Shown here: in pieces, positions 41,455 to 51,049 of the stretch | How positions within the stretch are numbered: position 1 is the first letter of the stretch | Layout: each line of letters begins with the position of its first letter | Assembly (NCBI RefSeq): GCF_947503045.1 | Contig: NZ_CANNCF010000003.1 | Span: forward strand, 62,001 to 126,000 | DNA: 64,000 nt | Reading direction: 5' to 3' | Source of the DNA: an uncultured Tateyamaria sp. | Lineage (GTDB): Bacteria > Pseudomonadota > Alphaproteobacteria > Rhodobacterales > Rhodobacteraceae | Position numbers and translations under genes: made by a program | The notes under the pieces: model-generated | What the model was told of the DNA's origin: nothing | Databases searched by the model: none | What the model saw: the letters and a program-made list of their open reading frames with translations, nothing else

Positions 41455-42864
41455 ATGCCCACTGATCCCAAGCGCCCGGCCACGGGTATCGTCCATCTCG
41501 GCCTCGGCGCATTTTTCCGCGCATTTGGCTGCGTTTATGTCGCCGATGCCATGGCAGCCTCCGGCGGTGACTGGGGCATTGTCGGCGTGTCGCTGCGCAG
41601 CCCGTCCACGCGCGACGCACTGCGCCCGCACGGGTGGTCTTACGCTTCGGTGTCGCTTGCGCCTGAAGGTGAGAACATTCGGGATATCAGCGTGTTGAAT
41701 GACGTTCTTGTCGCGCCTGAAGATCCCGCAGCCGTATTGAACGCCATGGCCGATCCGGGCGTGCGTATCGTCACCCTGACCGTCACGGAAAAGGGCTATT
41801 GCCACAATCCGGCCACGGGCGCGCTGAACCCCGATCACCCCGATATCCAGGCCGATCTGGCAAATCCGCTGCCCGCCTCCGCCGCCGGCTATCTGGTGCG
41901 CGCCCTGCAAATGCGGCGCGCGGCGGGGCACGCGCCGTTCACCGTCCTCAGCTGTGACAACCTGCCCGACAACGGCAAGCTGGTGCGCGGCGTGGTGCTG
42001 GATCTGGCGCACCGGATCGACCCGGAACTGGCCGGCTGGATCGCGGCGAAGGGCGCGTTTCCCTCCTGCATGGTGGACCGAATCACGCCTGCCACCACGC
42101 CCGAGGATGTTGCGCGCATCGCGGCCCTGACTGGGCGCGCGGGCGGCGCACCGGTGATGCACGAACCCTTTTCGCAGTGGGCCATCGATGACGTGTTTGT
42201 CGATGGCGCCCGCCCAGATTTCGCCGCCGCCGGGGCCGAAATGGTGAGCGATGTCAGCGCCCATGAACAGATGAAGCTGTGCATGCTCAACGGCACCCAT
42301 TCCGCGCTGGCCTACACGGGCTATCTGGCCGGACATCAGACCATCGCCGCCACGGTGGCGGATCCGGTTTTTGCCGCCTATGTCCGCCGACTCTGGGGCG
42401 AGATCATGCCTGCCGTCACGCCGCCCGATGGCGTTGATCTTCGCGCCTACGCCGAAGCCCTGTTTGACCGTTATGCCAATCCCGCGATCCAGCACCGCAC
42501 CTGGCAGATTGCCATGGATGGCAGTCAGAAACTGCCGCAACGCCTCTTGGGCACAATCGATGCCAATCTCGATGCGGGGCGGTCGGTGGAGGCGCTCTGC
42601 CTAGCCGTGGCGGCGTGGATGCGCTATGTCGGCGGAGTGGACGAGGCCGGGGCGTCGATTGATGTGCGCGACCCGCTGGCCGAGGGTTTGGCCGAGATTT
42701 CAGCGGCTTGCGACGGCCCCGAAGACACGGTGGCGGCTTTACTGGGTGTCCGCGAGGTCTTTCCCGCTGACTTGGCCGAGCGGCTGCGCCCCCCGCTCAC
42801 CAAAGCAGCGCTCCGCCTGTGGAGCAAAGGCGCGCGCGCCGCAGTCACGGAGGATCACCAATGA
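41455..42864 (+). CDS. uxuB: Mannitol dehydrogenase family protein, D-fructuronate reductase
   Basis: A 469 aa polyol-specific long-chain dehydrogenase. IVHLGLGAFFRAF is the N-terminal nucleotide motif, and VTLTVTEKGYC, SCDNLPDNG and KLCMLNGTHSALAY with the catalytic Lys follow. With uxaC before and uxuA after, the role is NADH-dependent reduction of fructuronate to mannonate. AAAGG 8 nt before ATG 41455 favours that start over 41434. The stop overlaps uxuA (ATGA). Confidence 0.9.
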   Translation: MPTDPKRPATGIVHLGLGAFFRAFGCVYVADAMAASGGDWGIVGVSLRSPSTRDALRPHGWSYASVSLAPEGENIRDISVLNDVLVAPEDPAAVLNAMADPGVRIVTLTVTEKGYCHNPATGALNPDHPDIQADLANPLPASAAGYLVRALQMRRAAGHAPFTVLSCDNLPDNGKLVRGVVLDLAHRIDPELAGWIAAKGAFPSCMVDRITPATTPEDVARIAALTGRAGGAPVMHEPFSQWAIDDVFVDGARPDFAAAGAEMVSDVSAHEQMKLCMLNGTHSALAYTGYLAGHQTIAATVADPVFAAYVRRLWGEIMPAVTPPDGVDLRAYAEALFDRYANPAIQHRTWQIAMDGSQKLPQRLLGTIDANLDAGRSVEALCLAVAAWMRYVGGVDEAGASIDVRDPLAEGLAEISAACDGPEDTVAALLGVREVFPADLAERLRPPLTKAALRLWSKGARAAVTEDHQ

Positions 42865-44033
42865 TCGAAAGCTGGCGCTGGTACGGCGATCTTGACCCCA
42901 TCACCCTGTCCGAAATCGCCCAAACCGGCGCGCGCGGCATCGTCACCGCCTTGCACGAAATCCCCTACGGAGAGGTCTGGCCCAGCGACACAATTGCGGC
43001 GCGCAAGGCGCGTATTAACGAGGCCGGGTTCGACTGGGTCGTGGTCGAAAGTCTGCCCGTGCACGAACATATCAAACGCGGTACCGGCGATCTGACGGGC
43101 CTGTTTGCCAACTACCGCCAGTCGATGGCCAATCTGGCCGCGAATGGGGTACACACGATCTGCTACAACTTCATGCCGCTGCTCGACTGGACCCGCACGG
43201 ACCTGACCGCTCCTGTACCGGGCGGGGCGACCTGTCTGCGGTTCGAGGCGGTGCGCATGGCCGCTTTCGAGGTGCACATGCTGGGGCGGCAGGCGGCCGA
43301 GGATGACTATCCACCCGAGGTGCTGGCCAAGGCCGCCGCATGGTTCCAGCAGGCGAGCGAGGCAGACCGTGAAGCACTGTTGGCCTCGATCATGGCCGGT
43401 ATGCCGGGGGCTTTTGATCGATATGATATCAAAGGGTTGCGTAGCGCCCTTGAAGCGTATTCAGGCATTGACCGGGACGTATTGCGCGGCAACTACCAAC
43501 GCTTTCTGGACGAGGTGGTACCCACCGCAGAAGAGCTGGGCATGCGCCTGTGCGTCCATCCCGATGACCCGCCGCGCGACATTCTCGGCCTACCGCGGAT
43601 CGTGTCCAACGGCGATGACCTCGACTGGGTTCTCGGCGCATATGACAGCGAGGCCAACGGTATCACGCTGTGCTCCGGCTCGCTTGGGGCCAACCCGATC
43701 AACGATGTGCCTGCCATCGCCGCGCGCGTGGCGGAGCGCATCCATTTCGCCCATCTGCGCAACGTGGCCAAGGACCCGGACGGCTCGTTCGAGGAAGCGG
43801 CCCATCTGGAAGGTGACACCGATATGGTCGCCCTCACCCGCGTGTTGCTGAAGGAGGAAGCAAGGCGGCGCGACGCGGGGCGCAGTGACCACGCGATCCC
43901 GTTCCGACCCGATCACGGCCACCACATGCTGTCCGACCTCGACCGCGATCTGATCCCCGGTTACCCGTTGATCGGGCGCTTGCGCGGACTGGCAGAGTTG
44001 CGCGGTGTGATCAGCGCGCTGTCGCACGGATAG
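42861..44033 (+). CDS. uxuA: Mannonate dehydratase
   Basis: A 390 aa TIM-barrel protein: SWRWYGDLDPITLSEIAQTGARGIVTALHEIPYGEVW at the start, NGVHTICYNFMPLLDWTRTDL, LCVHPDDPP and FRPDHGHHMLSDL with metal-ligand His and Asp. It dehydrates D-mannonate to 2-keto-3-deoxygluconate. The start at 42861 has CGGAGG upstream and overlaps uxuB by 4 nt. It ends the uronate operon; KDG kinase and aldolase are elsewhere. Confidence 0.95.
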   Translation: MIESWRWYGDLDPITLSEIAQTGARGIVTALHEIPYGEVWPSDTIAARKARINEAGFDWVVVESLPVHEHIKRGTGDLTGLFANYRQSMANLAANGVHTICYNFMPLLDWTRTDLTAPVPGGATCLRFEAVRMAAFEVHMLGRQAAEDDYPPEVLAKAAAWFQQASEADREALLASIMAGMPGAFDRYDIKGLRSALEAYSGIDRDVLRGNYQRFLDEVVPTAEELGMRLCVHPDDPPRDILGLPRIVSNGDDLDWVLGAYDSEANGITLCSGSLGANPINDVPAIAARVAERIHFAHLRNVAKDPDGSFEEAAHLEGDTDMVALTRVLLKEEARRRDAGRSDHAIPFRPDHGHHMLSDLDRDLIPGYPLIGRLRGLAELRGVISALSHG

Positions 44034-44058
44034 TGGCGCAAGCCCTCTTCAGGTGGCC

Positions 44059-44075
44059 GCGCGCCATCAGCGCGC
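44059..44075. terminator. GC hairpin between convergent uxuA and mnhG
   Basis: GCGCGC-CATCA-GCGCGC forms a 6 bp stem in the 42 bp gap between convergent genes. The placement fits a bidirectional stop, but no T-tract is present on either side. Confidence 0.3.
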
Positions 44076-44486
44076 TCAGACGTTGGTCTGTGGCTCTTTG
44101 ACCGGGTCGAGGGGGGCGGGCGTGATCTCTGCCTCGGGCGAGTTCAGCGTCGACCACGTGTCATCGCGGGGCGGCGCGGGTGGCGTCTCGCAGGTGCGGC
44201 GGTGGATGTTCACCTTGGCGATGAAATTTGCGGATACGGGCGCTGTCACGAACAGGAACGACATGATCAGTAGCTCGTGCATCGAGGATGAGCCGATCGC
44301 AAAGGAGTGCAGCATCGAGGCCAAGAGCAACATGCCGATGCCGATGGTGCCAACCTTGGTCGGCGCATGCAGGCGCGTCATCGGATCGTTGAACTTGAGC
44401 AGGCCAATGACGCCCACGGTGATAAAGCCAGACCCGATCAGCAGGCTGAGGGCCGAGGCATAGGTGGCGAGGATCTGACCGCTCAT
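44076..44486 (-). CDS. mnhG: Mrp/Mnh cation-proton antiporter subunit G
   Basis: A 136 aa protein with three membrane helices: YASALSLLIGSGFITVGVIGLLKF, TKVGTIGIGMLLLASML and LLIMSFLFVTAPVSANFIA. DPMTRLHAPTK is the MnhG/PhaG signature. A cytoplasmic Pro-rich tail follows. It is a small structural subunit of the Mrp Na+(K+)/H+ antiporter. The true ATG is at 44486, overlapping mnhF by 4 nt; the 258 aa track ORF is a read-through. Confidence 0.9.
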   Translation of the reverse strand: MSGQILATYASALSLLIGSGFITVGVIGLLKFNDPMTRLHAPTKVGTIGIGMLLLASMLHSFAIGSSSMHELLIMSFLFVTAPVSANFIAKVNIHRRTCETPPAPPRDDTWSTLNSPEAEITPAPLDPVKEPQTNV

Positions 44487-44770
44487 TCGATGATGTCCCC
44501 CCGCAGCAGGAACCGCGCCAGCGCGACGGTCGACACGAAACCCAGCATGGCGATCAGCAGGGTCACTTCGAAGTAAATCTGCACGCCCTGATGGATACCC
44601 AGCACCACCACCAGACCCAACGCGTTGATCACCATGGTATCGAGCGCCAGAATGCGGTCGCCATAGCTGGGACCCAGCACAAGGCGGACCATCGACAGGA
44701 TCTGGCCAATGGCAAGGGCTGCAAATGTGATCAGCAGCGCGATATCCAGAAGGCTCGTCGCAGAACTCAT
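44483..44770 (-). CDS. mnhF: Mrp/Mnh cation-proton antiporter subunit F
   Basis: A 95 aa, three-helix protein. RLVLGPSYGDRILALDTMVINALGLVVVLG is the typical MnhF/PhaF core and ARFLLRGDIIE the end. It overlaps mnhE and mnhG by 4 nt each. Confidence 0.9.
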   Translation of the reverse strand: MSSATSLLDIALLITFAALAIGQILSMVRLVLGPSYGDRILALDTMVINALGLVVVLGIHQGVQIYFEVTLLIAMLGFVSTVALARFLLRGDIIE

Positions 44771-45270
44771 ATGAAAATCTCCTTGAGGCGGGCCTCGTAG
44801 CGGGTCTTGATCTCGTCGCGCACGCCGTCCGGGTCGTCCGTGTGCAGCACATGCACCAGCAGGCTGTGCCCCTCGTTCGAGAGGTCCGCCGACACGGTGC
44901 CCGGCGTCAGCGTGATAGTGCCTGCCAGAACCGTGATCGCCTCGGGCTGCACCAGATCAAGCGGGATGACGATCCAGGCCGGTTTCAGCTTGGCATTGGG
45001 CACCGAAATCACGATCCATGCGACCTCGATATTGGCCTTGATGATGTCGTAGATCACCATCAGCGCATAGGTGAACATGCGGCCCAGATGAAAGCCCTTG
45101 GGCTGATCCGGCCACCAGATTGAGGTCCCCCACGGAATGATGATGCCGAGGATCAGGCCAAAGACAGCCATCCCGGCGGAAAACTCGTTTTGCAGCAGGA
45201 CCCAGACCACCGCCAGCAGCAGGGTCAGGAACGGGTGCGGCAGCAGCCAGTAAAAGGCGCGGCGAACCAT
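44767..45270 (-). CDS. mnhE: Mrp/Mnh cation-proton antiporter subunit E
   Basis: A 167 aa protein: two N-terminal helices (PFLTLLLAVVWVLLQNEFSAGMAVFGLILGIIIP), then a soluble domain with WIVIPLDL, LAGTITLTPGTVSADLSNEGHSLLVHVLH. These are the MnhE hallmarks. ATG 45270 is used; the 219 aa track start lies in mnhD. Confidence 0.9.
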   Translation of the reverse strand: MVRRAFYWLLPHPFLTLLLAVVWVLLQNEFSAGMAVFGLILGIIIPWGTSIWWPDQPKGFHLGRMFTYALMVIYDIIKANIEVAWIVISVPNAKLKPAWIVIPLDLVQPEAITVLAGTITLTPGTVSADLSNEGHSLLVHVLHTDDPDGVRDEIKTRYEARLKEIFI

Positions 45271-45271
45271 G

Positions 45272-46819
45272 TCAGTGGGCCTCCTCTGTCTTGGGTTTGC
45301 TGAGCTTGCCGGGCGTGTCCAGCACGGCCTCCATATACGCGGTCGGCGCAAACAGGTTCGCGGCGATCCGCGTCGTGTAGCCATGCACCTGCCCGGCAAA
45401 GATGGTGTGCAGCGCCAAGAGGCCAATCAGCCCGCCGACCGCAACATAGGACAGGTTGGCCGGGCGCGGCATCACCAACTCGTCCTCGCCATGTTCGACG
45501 CTATGCGATTTCCAGAACAGGATGCTGCCCGCGCGGGCAAAGCCAAGGATGCTGATCAGGCTGGAGGACAACACGATCACCCAGACCCACACCATCTTGT
45601 CCGTCCCGTAGGCGGCATCGAGCACCAGGAGCTTGCCAAGAAAACCCGAGAGCGGTGGCAGGCCCGCCATCGCTATGGCCCCGGAAAAGAACAGCGCCGC
45701 AGTGAGTGCGGCCCCGGCAGCGGGCGCCTGCGTGGTCAGATCCACATTGCCCCGGCCTGTGCGCACGAGGTCTGAGATCAGGAACAACGCCGCCCCTGCC
45801 AGCGTCGAATGCACGACATAGTAAAGTGCGGCCGCAATGCTGGTCGGCGTAAAGAGCGAGATCGACACCATGATCATTGCCATCGACCCGATCACCGAAA
45901 AGGCGACCAGACGGTCGAGTTTCTTGGCTGCAAGCACGCCGATCATCCCGATGGCCAGCGACACCAGTGCAGCAGGCAGCAGCCACAGATCGTGCAGGCC
46001 TGCCGTCACCTCGACCTCTGGCGGGAAGACAAGCGTGTAGACACGGATGATCGCATAGGCGCCGACCTTGGTCATGATCGCAAAGAGGGCCGCGACAGGT
46101 GCGGGCGCTTCGGCATAGCTGGAGGGCAGCCAGAAGTGCAGCGGCACAACGGCGGCCTTAATCGCAAAGACGAGAAGCAAAAGGACCGATGCGACGCGAA
46201 TGCCCACCGTCTCTGCCGGATCGATCAGGGCCACGCGCGCCGCCAAATCGGCCATGTTCAGCGTCCCCGTCTCGGCATAGATCGAACCGAGCGCAAACAG
46301 GAACAGGGTCGAGCCGATCAGGTTGAACAGCACATATTGCACGCCCGCCTGCAGCCGCGCGGTGCCCCCTGCATGGATCATGAGGCCATAAGAGGCGATC
46401 AGCAGCACTTCGAAAAACACAAAGAGGTTAAAGAGGTCGCCGGTCAGGAAGGCCCCCATGATCCCCATCAACTGGAACTGGAACAGCGCGTGGAAATGCC
46501 GCCCCCGGTCGTCCCAGCCGGACCCGATGGCGTAAAGCAAAACACAGAGCGCCAGCACAGCCGTCAGCAGCACCATCAACGTCGACAGGCTGTCACCCAC
46601 AAGGATGATCCCGAAGGGCGCGGCCCAGTCCCCAAGCTGATAGATCGCAACCGACCCGTCCGAGGCCTGCCAGGCGAGGCCAGCAGCGATTACGATCAGC
46701 GCCAGCACCCCGGCCACGGAAAACGCGCGCTGGATGCCGATGTGATAGCGCGCGGCCAGCACGATGAACGGGGCCAGCAGCGCCGGCAGTACAACGGGGG
46801 CAATCAACCAGTGGGTCAT
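45272..46819 (-). CDS. mnhD: Mrp/Mnh cation-proton antiporter subunit D
   Basis: A 515 aa multi-helix protein of the NuoL/M/N-like proton-translocating family. The FAIKAAVVPLHFWLPSSYAEAPAPVAALFAIMTKVGAYAIIR stretch carries the conserved Lys and His residues of the channel. MAGLPPLSGFLGKLLVLDAAY is the later signature. It overlaps mnhC by 4 nt. It is one of the two large ion-translocating subunits. Confidence 0.93.
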   Translation of the reverse strand: MTHWLIAPVVLPALLAPFIVLAARYHIGIQRAFSVAGVLALIVIAAGLAWQASDGSVAIYQLGDWAAPFGIILVGDSLSTLMVLLTAVLALCVLLYAIGSGWDDRGRHFHALFQFQLMGIMGAFLTGDLFNLFVFFEVLLIASYGLMIHAGGTARLQAGVQYVLFNLIGSTLFLFALGSIYAETGTLNMADLAARVALIDPAETVGIRVASVLLLLVFAIKAAVVPLHFWLPSSYAEAPAPVAALFAIMTKVGAYAIIRVYTLVFPPEVEVTAGLHDLWLLPAALVSLAIGMIGVLAAKKLDRLVAFSVIGSMAMIMVSISLFTPTSIAAALYYVVHSTLAGAALFLISDLVRTGRGNVDLTTQAPAAGAALTAALFFSGAIAMAGLPPLSGFLGKLLVLDAAYGTDKMVWVWVIVLSSSLISILGFARAGSILFWKSHSVEHGEDELVMPRPANLSYVAVGGLIGLLALHTIFAGQVHGYTTRIAANLFAPTAYMEAVLDTPGKLSKPKTEEAH

Positions 46820-47154
46820 GGCTTGCCCTCTTCGGGTTGATCATCGACGTGATCATCGTTGCTGCCCAGAAAGGCGCCAAGGCCGATCATCACCACAACA
46901 GCTGTCATCCCGAACGAGATCACGATGGCCGTCAGCACCAGCGCCTGCGGCAGCGGGTCGGTATAGACGGTCACGTCATCGCGCAGCACCGGCGAAGCCC
47001 CGACAGTCAGGCGGCCCGAGGCAAACAGGAACACGTTCACCGCGTAAGTCAGCAGCGATATGCCAAGGATCACCGGAAAGGTGCGCAGACGCAGCACGAG
47101 ATAGAGGCCCGCAGCAGTCATGATGCCAATGGCGGAGGCGACGAGAAGTTCCAT
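46816..47154 (-). CDS. mnhC: Mrp/Mnh cation-proton antiporter subunit C
   Basis: A 112 aa NuoK-like protein with three helices (LLVASAIGIMTAAGLYLVL, PVILGISLLTYAVNVFLFA, ALVLTAIVISFGMTAVVVMIGL) and the DPLPQALVLTAIVI signature. It starts 1 nt after the mnhA(B) stop. The ORF-track start at 47211 lies in mnhA. Confidence 0.92.
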   Translation of the reverse strand: MELLVASAIGIMTAAGLYLVLRLRTFPVILGISLLTYAVNVFLFASGRLTVGASPVLRDDVTVYTDPLPQALVLTAIVISFGMTAVVVMIGLGAFLGSNDDHVDDQPEEGKP

Positions 47155-47155
47155 G

Positions 47156-50017
47156 TTACACGGCCCCCTTTGCATTGTCGGGATCCCGTGAGGGGTCGAT
47201 ATCCATCGCATGTTCCGTCTCGGGCTCGTGCGCGCGACGTGCGAGGCGCGAGAAGCTTTCCAGCGACAGCATCACCGCCCCCACAACGGCGAGGAACACG
47301 CCCACATCGAACAGCGCCGCCGTGGCCAGCTCGAACTTTTCAAACGGCGGGATGCGCACATAGGTGAAATCCGACGTCAGGAAGGGTTTGCCCACAAACC
47401 ACGACCCGATGCCGGTCAGACCCGCCACCAGCACCCCTGCCCCGATCACCCCATGATAAGGGTACTTGAGGCGTGCTGACGCCCAGGAGAAACCGGATGC
47501 CATGTACTGCATCACCACGCCAATCGACACGACAAGACCTGCGATGAAGCCACCGCCCGGCTCGTTGTGGCCGCGCAGGAAGATGTAGAACCCGACCATC
47601 ATCACGACAGGCATGATCACCCTCGTCAGCACCACCATCATCATCGGATGCATGTCCCCCGCGCGCGCCTGATCGGGTTTGCGGTTCAGCAGCCGTGCGC
47701 GCACCGGCCCGCCCAGCAGGGTCTGGGTCAGCGCATAGATCAGCAGGGCCGCGATCCCCAGCACGATGATCTCGCCATAGGTGTCAAAGCCCCGGAAATC
47801 CACGAGGATCACGTTGACCACGTTCGTGCCCCCGCCGCCCTTATAGGAATTGGCCAGATGGAATTCAGAAATCGGCGTGGCCACCGCATCGCGCAGCAGG
47901 AAATGGTAGGACAGCGCAAAGGTTGCGATGCCGCCTGCCAGGGCCACTGCCCCGTCACGCACGCGCCGCAGGACCGAGCTTTCGACCGGCGTGTGCTTGG
48001 GCAGGAAGTTGAGGGCCAGCAGCAGCAGGATGATCGTCACCACCTCGACCGTGAACTGCGTCATCGCCAGATCCGGCGCGCTGAAAAAGACGAAGCCGAT
48101 CGAGACCATTAGGCCCGCAATCCCGATCAGGATCAGCGACAACAGGCGGTTGCGGTGCAGGAAGACGAGGCCGCAGGTGGCGGCCACCAGCATGCCCCAG
48201 CCTGCGATGGCGACGGGGTCTGCGGCTTGCATCTCGCGCGTGGCTGGGCCGACGCTGCCCGTACTCCAGGCGTGGAACCCTGCACCGATGATCGCAACGG
48301 ACCCGATGGCGGCATAGCGCGAGAACGCGCCATTGTGCAGCGGCTGGATCAGCTTTTGCGCAAGGCCTGCGGCGGTCTCGACGATGCCTTCGAATATCTC
48401 CTTGGCCTCTGGGCGTGGGGCCGCGTCCCAGGCGCGCAGGGCGGGGTTGAACAGCGCCAGCATGATCAGGCCACCCACAACGGCGGCCATGGACATGAAC
48501 AGCGCAGGCACCAGACCGTGCCAGATCTTGAAATAGGCCTTGGGCACGTCGGCCGCCTCGCCCAGCACCGAGGCGGTGACCAGCTTGACGAAGGGCTCGG
48601 CAAGGAACGGGGCCACACCGATCACCACAACCAGCACCACGAGGAAGGCCGGCGGCAACCACAGGCCCGCAGGTGGATCATGCGGCTTGGCCGGGTAGTC
48701 GTCGCGCACCGGGCCAAAGAAGGTGTGCCCGATCAGGCGGAAACAATAGGCCGCCGAAAAGAGCGACCCGAACGTGGCAAGCGCAGGCACCAGCCAGGGG
48801 ATGTTGAAGAGGACCGTGTGGTTGGCCTCTTCCAGCATCATCTCTTTGGACAGGAACCCGTTCAGCAGCGGAATCCCGGCCATAGACAGGGCCGCAAGTG
48901 TTGCGATCACAAAGGTCACCGGCATCAGCGTGCGCAATCCGCCAAGGCGGCGGATGTCGCGGGTGTGGGCCTCGTGATCGATGATCCCGGCGGACATGAA
49001 GAGAGCCGCCTTGAACGTCGCGTGGTTGAGGATGTGGAACATCGCGGCCATCGCGCCAAAGGCGGTGCCGGTCCCCAAAAGCATGGTGATCAGGCCCAGA
49101 TGGCTGACCGTGGAAAAGGCGAGCAGCGCTTTGAGGTCATGTTTGAACAGCGCAATCACCGCGCCCAGACACATGGTCACAAGGCCTGCGGTGGTGACGA
49201 TCACAAACCACTCCGGCGTGCCCGACAGGACCGGCCACATGCGCGCCATCAGGAAAATCCCTGCCTTCACCATGGTGGCCGAGTGCAGGTAGGCCGAGAC
49301 CGGCGTGGGCGCGGCCATCGCGTGCGGCAGCCAGAAGTGGAACGGGAACTGCGCGGATTTGGTAAAACAGCCCAAGAGGATCAGGATGAGCGCCGGGACA
49401 TACATCGGGTCGGCCTGGATGAGGTCGCGGTTCTGCAGGATGACGGACAGATCATAGCTGCCCACGATCTGGCCTAGGATCAGCATCCCCCCGATCATCG
49501 CAAGCCCCCCCATGCCGGTCACGGTCAGCGCCATGCGCGCGCCTTGCCGTCCTTCGGGCAGGTGTTTCCAATAGCCGATCAGCAAGAAAGAAGAGAGTGA
49601 GGTGAGTTCCCAGAAAATGAGCAAAAGCAGGATGTTATCGGACAGAACAATCCCAACCATCGCGCCCTGAAACAGCAGCAGATAGGTGAAAAACTGCCCC
49701 ATATTGTCATCGCGGCTGAGGTAGTGGCGCGCATAGGCGATGATCAAAAGGCCAATGCCGAGGATCAACAGCGCAAAGAAGAACCCAAGCCCGTCCAGCA
49801 TCAGGGTAAAGTTCAGCCCCAGCACCGGCATCCAGTCAACGCGGGCCATCACAACCTCGCCCGCCAGAACCGAAGGCAGATTGGTCAGCAAGCCGACAAA
49901 TGCCGCAAGCGAGACGGTAAAGGTCACCCCGGCGGTGGCCGCACGGCCCGCCGCGTTCATCAGTCCGGGGAGCAGGGCACCAAGGAAGGGGAGTGCGACG
50001 ATAAAGAAAAGTGACAC
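47156..50017 (-). CDS. mnhA: Mrp/Mnh antiporter subunit A fused to subunit B
   Basis: A 953 aa protein. Residues about 1-640 are the NuoL-like MnhA core (GSYDLSVILQN; SAQFPFHFWLPHAMAAPTPVSAYLHSATMVKAGIFLMARMWP; HAHT-like EAHTRDIRRLGGLR). A central piece (LDLAMTQFTVEVVTIILLLLALNFLP) is the MnhA C-terminal/MbhD-like part. The last ~150 residues (MMVVLTRVIMPVVMMVGFYIFLRGHNEPGGGFIAGLV) are a full MnhB domain. This A-B fusion is the PhaAB form of alphaproteobacteria. It is the first gene of the operon and the main ion-translocating subunit. Confidence 0.93.
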   Translation of the reverse strand: MSLFFIVALPFLGALLPGLMNAAGRAATAGVTFTVSLAAFVGLLTNLPSVLAGEVVMARVDWMPVLGLNFTLMLDGLGFFFALLILGIGLLIIAYARHYLSRDDNMGQFFTYLLLFQGAMVGIVLSDNILLLLIFWELTSLSSFLLIGYWKHLPEGRQGARMALTVTGMGGLAMIGGMLILGQIVGSYDLSVILQNRDLIQADPMYVPALILILLGCFTKSAQFPFHFWLPHAMAAPTPVSAYLHSATMVKAGIFLMARMWPVLSGTPEWFVIVTTAGLVTMCLGAVIALFKHDLKALLAFSTVSHLGLITMLLGTGTAFGAMAAMFHILNHATFKAALFMSAGIIDHEAHTRDIRRLGGLRTLMPVTFVIATLAALSMAGIPLLNGFLSKEMMLEEANHTVLFNIPWLVPALATFGSLFSAAYCFRLIGHTFFGPVRDDYPAKPHDPPAGLWLPPAFLVVLVVVIGVAPFLAEPFVKLVTASVLGEAADVPKAYFKIWHGLVPALFMSMAAVVGGLIMLALFNPALRAWDAAPRPEAKEIFEGIVETAAGLAQKLIQPLHNGAFSRYAAIGSVAIIGAGFHAWSTGSVGPATREMQAADPVAIAGWGMLVAATCGLVFLHRNRLLSLILIGIAGLMVSIGFVFFSAPDLAMTQFTVEVVTIILLLLALNFLPKHTPVESSVLRRVRDGAVALAGGIATFALSYHFLLRDAVATPISEFHLANSYKGGGGTNVVNVILVDFRGFDTYGEIIVLGIAALLIYALTQTLLGGPVRARLLNRKPDQARAGDMHPMMMVVLTRVIMPVVMMVGFYIFLRGHNEPGGGFIAGLVVSIGVVMQYMASGFSWASARLKYPYHGVIGAGVLVAGLTGIGSWFVGKPFLTSDFTYVRIPPFEKFELATAALFDVGVFLAVVGAVMLSLESFSRLARRAHEPETEHAMDIDPSRDPDNAKGAV

Positions 50018-50083
50018 GAGACCCCCTGCCCGACAGTTTCAACAGCCCTTAGATGGGCCGCATTTCGCGCAGATCAAACATAA

Positions 50084-50100
50084 TCGACAGATTTTGTCGA
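50084..50100. promoter_or_regulatory. Inverted repeat upstream of mnhA
   Basis: TCGACA-GATTT-TGTCGA is a perfect 6 bp inverted repeat 67 nt upstream of the mnhA start, in the only A/T-rich part of the gap. It may be an operator of the antiporter operon. Confidence 0.4.
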
Positions 50101-50260
50101 GTAATGTTGATACCCTCTTCGGCCGCTGATGAATTTCAGACACCGATGCCCTGTGACGTGCTGTCCCCGCGCTTTGTTCCAAACAGTTGCCGATTGGCGC
50201 GGCAGCGTCAAGGCGATGTGCCTGCAAGACAATCCTGAATCCGGCAGGCTCGGCAGGCCG

Positions 50261-51016
50261 TCACAACCAACCCGTCGAAACCGCGCGCGCCCAGTTCGGG
50301 CGGTCGCCTTTTTGCGCCATCGCCGTCATGCGGGCCGTGTCATAGGGAACGGCGTGAAAACGCGCCCGCCAGTGCCTCGCATGTCTTTGCACAACCGCGA
50401 AGCGCGCGAATGGCGAACCGGAGGCCACCACATGCGGGACAGGTTGGTCGTCATCATAGGCAGGCAGACCGACGCTGCCCGGATTGACGATCATGCGCCC
50501 GTCCTCCAGATGCACCACACGCGCCAGATGGGTGTGCCCGCACAGGATCAGCGGGCAGTCGATCCCGTCCGCCGCAGCGGCGATGGCCGCATATGTGTTG
50601 GGCGCCACCGTGCCGTCAGGCAGCACCCGCTCAAGCCAGTAGGTGGTGTCGCTGTACGGGGTGCCATGGCACATGAACACCTGATCGCCGAGCCGGCGTG
50701 TTGCAGGCAAGCCGCGCAGCCAGTCAAGATCGGCCTCGCCCAACTGGTCATGGGCCGCCCTGTCCGAGATGCCCATATCCTCATAGGTCTGCGTGATCAG
50801 CCAGCGGTCATGGTTGCCGCTGATGCTGATCATGTCGCGATCGGCCAGCAATTGTGCCGTCTCAGCCGCGACAAGCGGGCCGCTGAAATGGTCCCCGAGG
50901 TTGAGGATCGTGGTGATCCCAAGCTGGTCGATATCCGCCAGCACGGCCCTCAACGCATCCGCGTTTCCGTGGACATCCGCAATCACCGCGATGGGGTCAT
51001 CAAAGGACACTGTCAT
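50261..51016 (-). CDS. Metallophosphoesterase
   Basis: A 251 aa calcineurin-like phosphoesterase with all metal motifs: VIADVHGNADAL (DxH), LNLGDHFSG (GDxx), ISGNHDRW (GNHD) and LCGHTHLARV (GHTH). It lies 33 nt after glpD on the same strand, so the two may be co-transcribed. A glycerol-phosphodiester or nucleotide substrate is possible. The substrate is not known. Confidence 0.87.
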   Translation of the reverse strand: MTVSFDDPIAVIADVHGNADALRAVLADIDQLGITTILNLGDHFSGPLVAAETAQLLADRDMISISGNHDRWLITQTYEDMGISDRAAHDQLGEADLDWLRGLPATRRLGDQVFMCHGTPYSDTTYWLERVLPDGTVAPNTYAAIAAAADGIDCPLILCGHTHLARVVHLEDGRMIVNPGSVGLPAYDDDQPVPHVVASGSPFARFAVVQRHARHWRARFHAVPYDTARMTAMAQKGDRPNWARAVSTGWL

Positions 51017-51049
51017 GGGTCTATGCTCCGAACGTGGCGACCAGTGGCT

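Noticed and set aside
44076-44852. 258 aa minus-strand ORF as one protein
   Set aside because: The MnhG part starts at 44486; upstream residues are a frame-shifted reading of mnhF.
45809-46840. 343 aa plus-strand ORF
   Set aside because: Antisense shadow of mnhD; low-complexity His/Gln/Arg composition.
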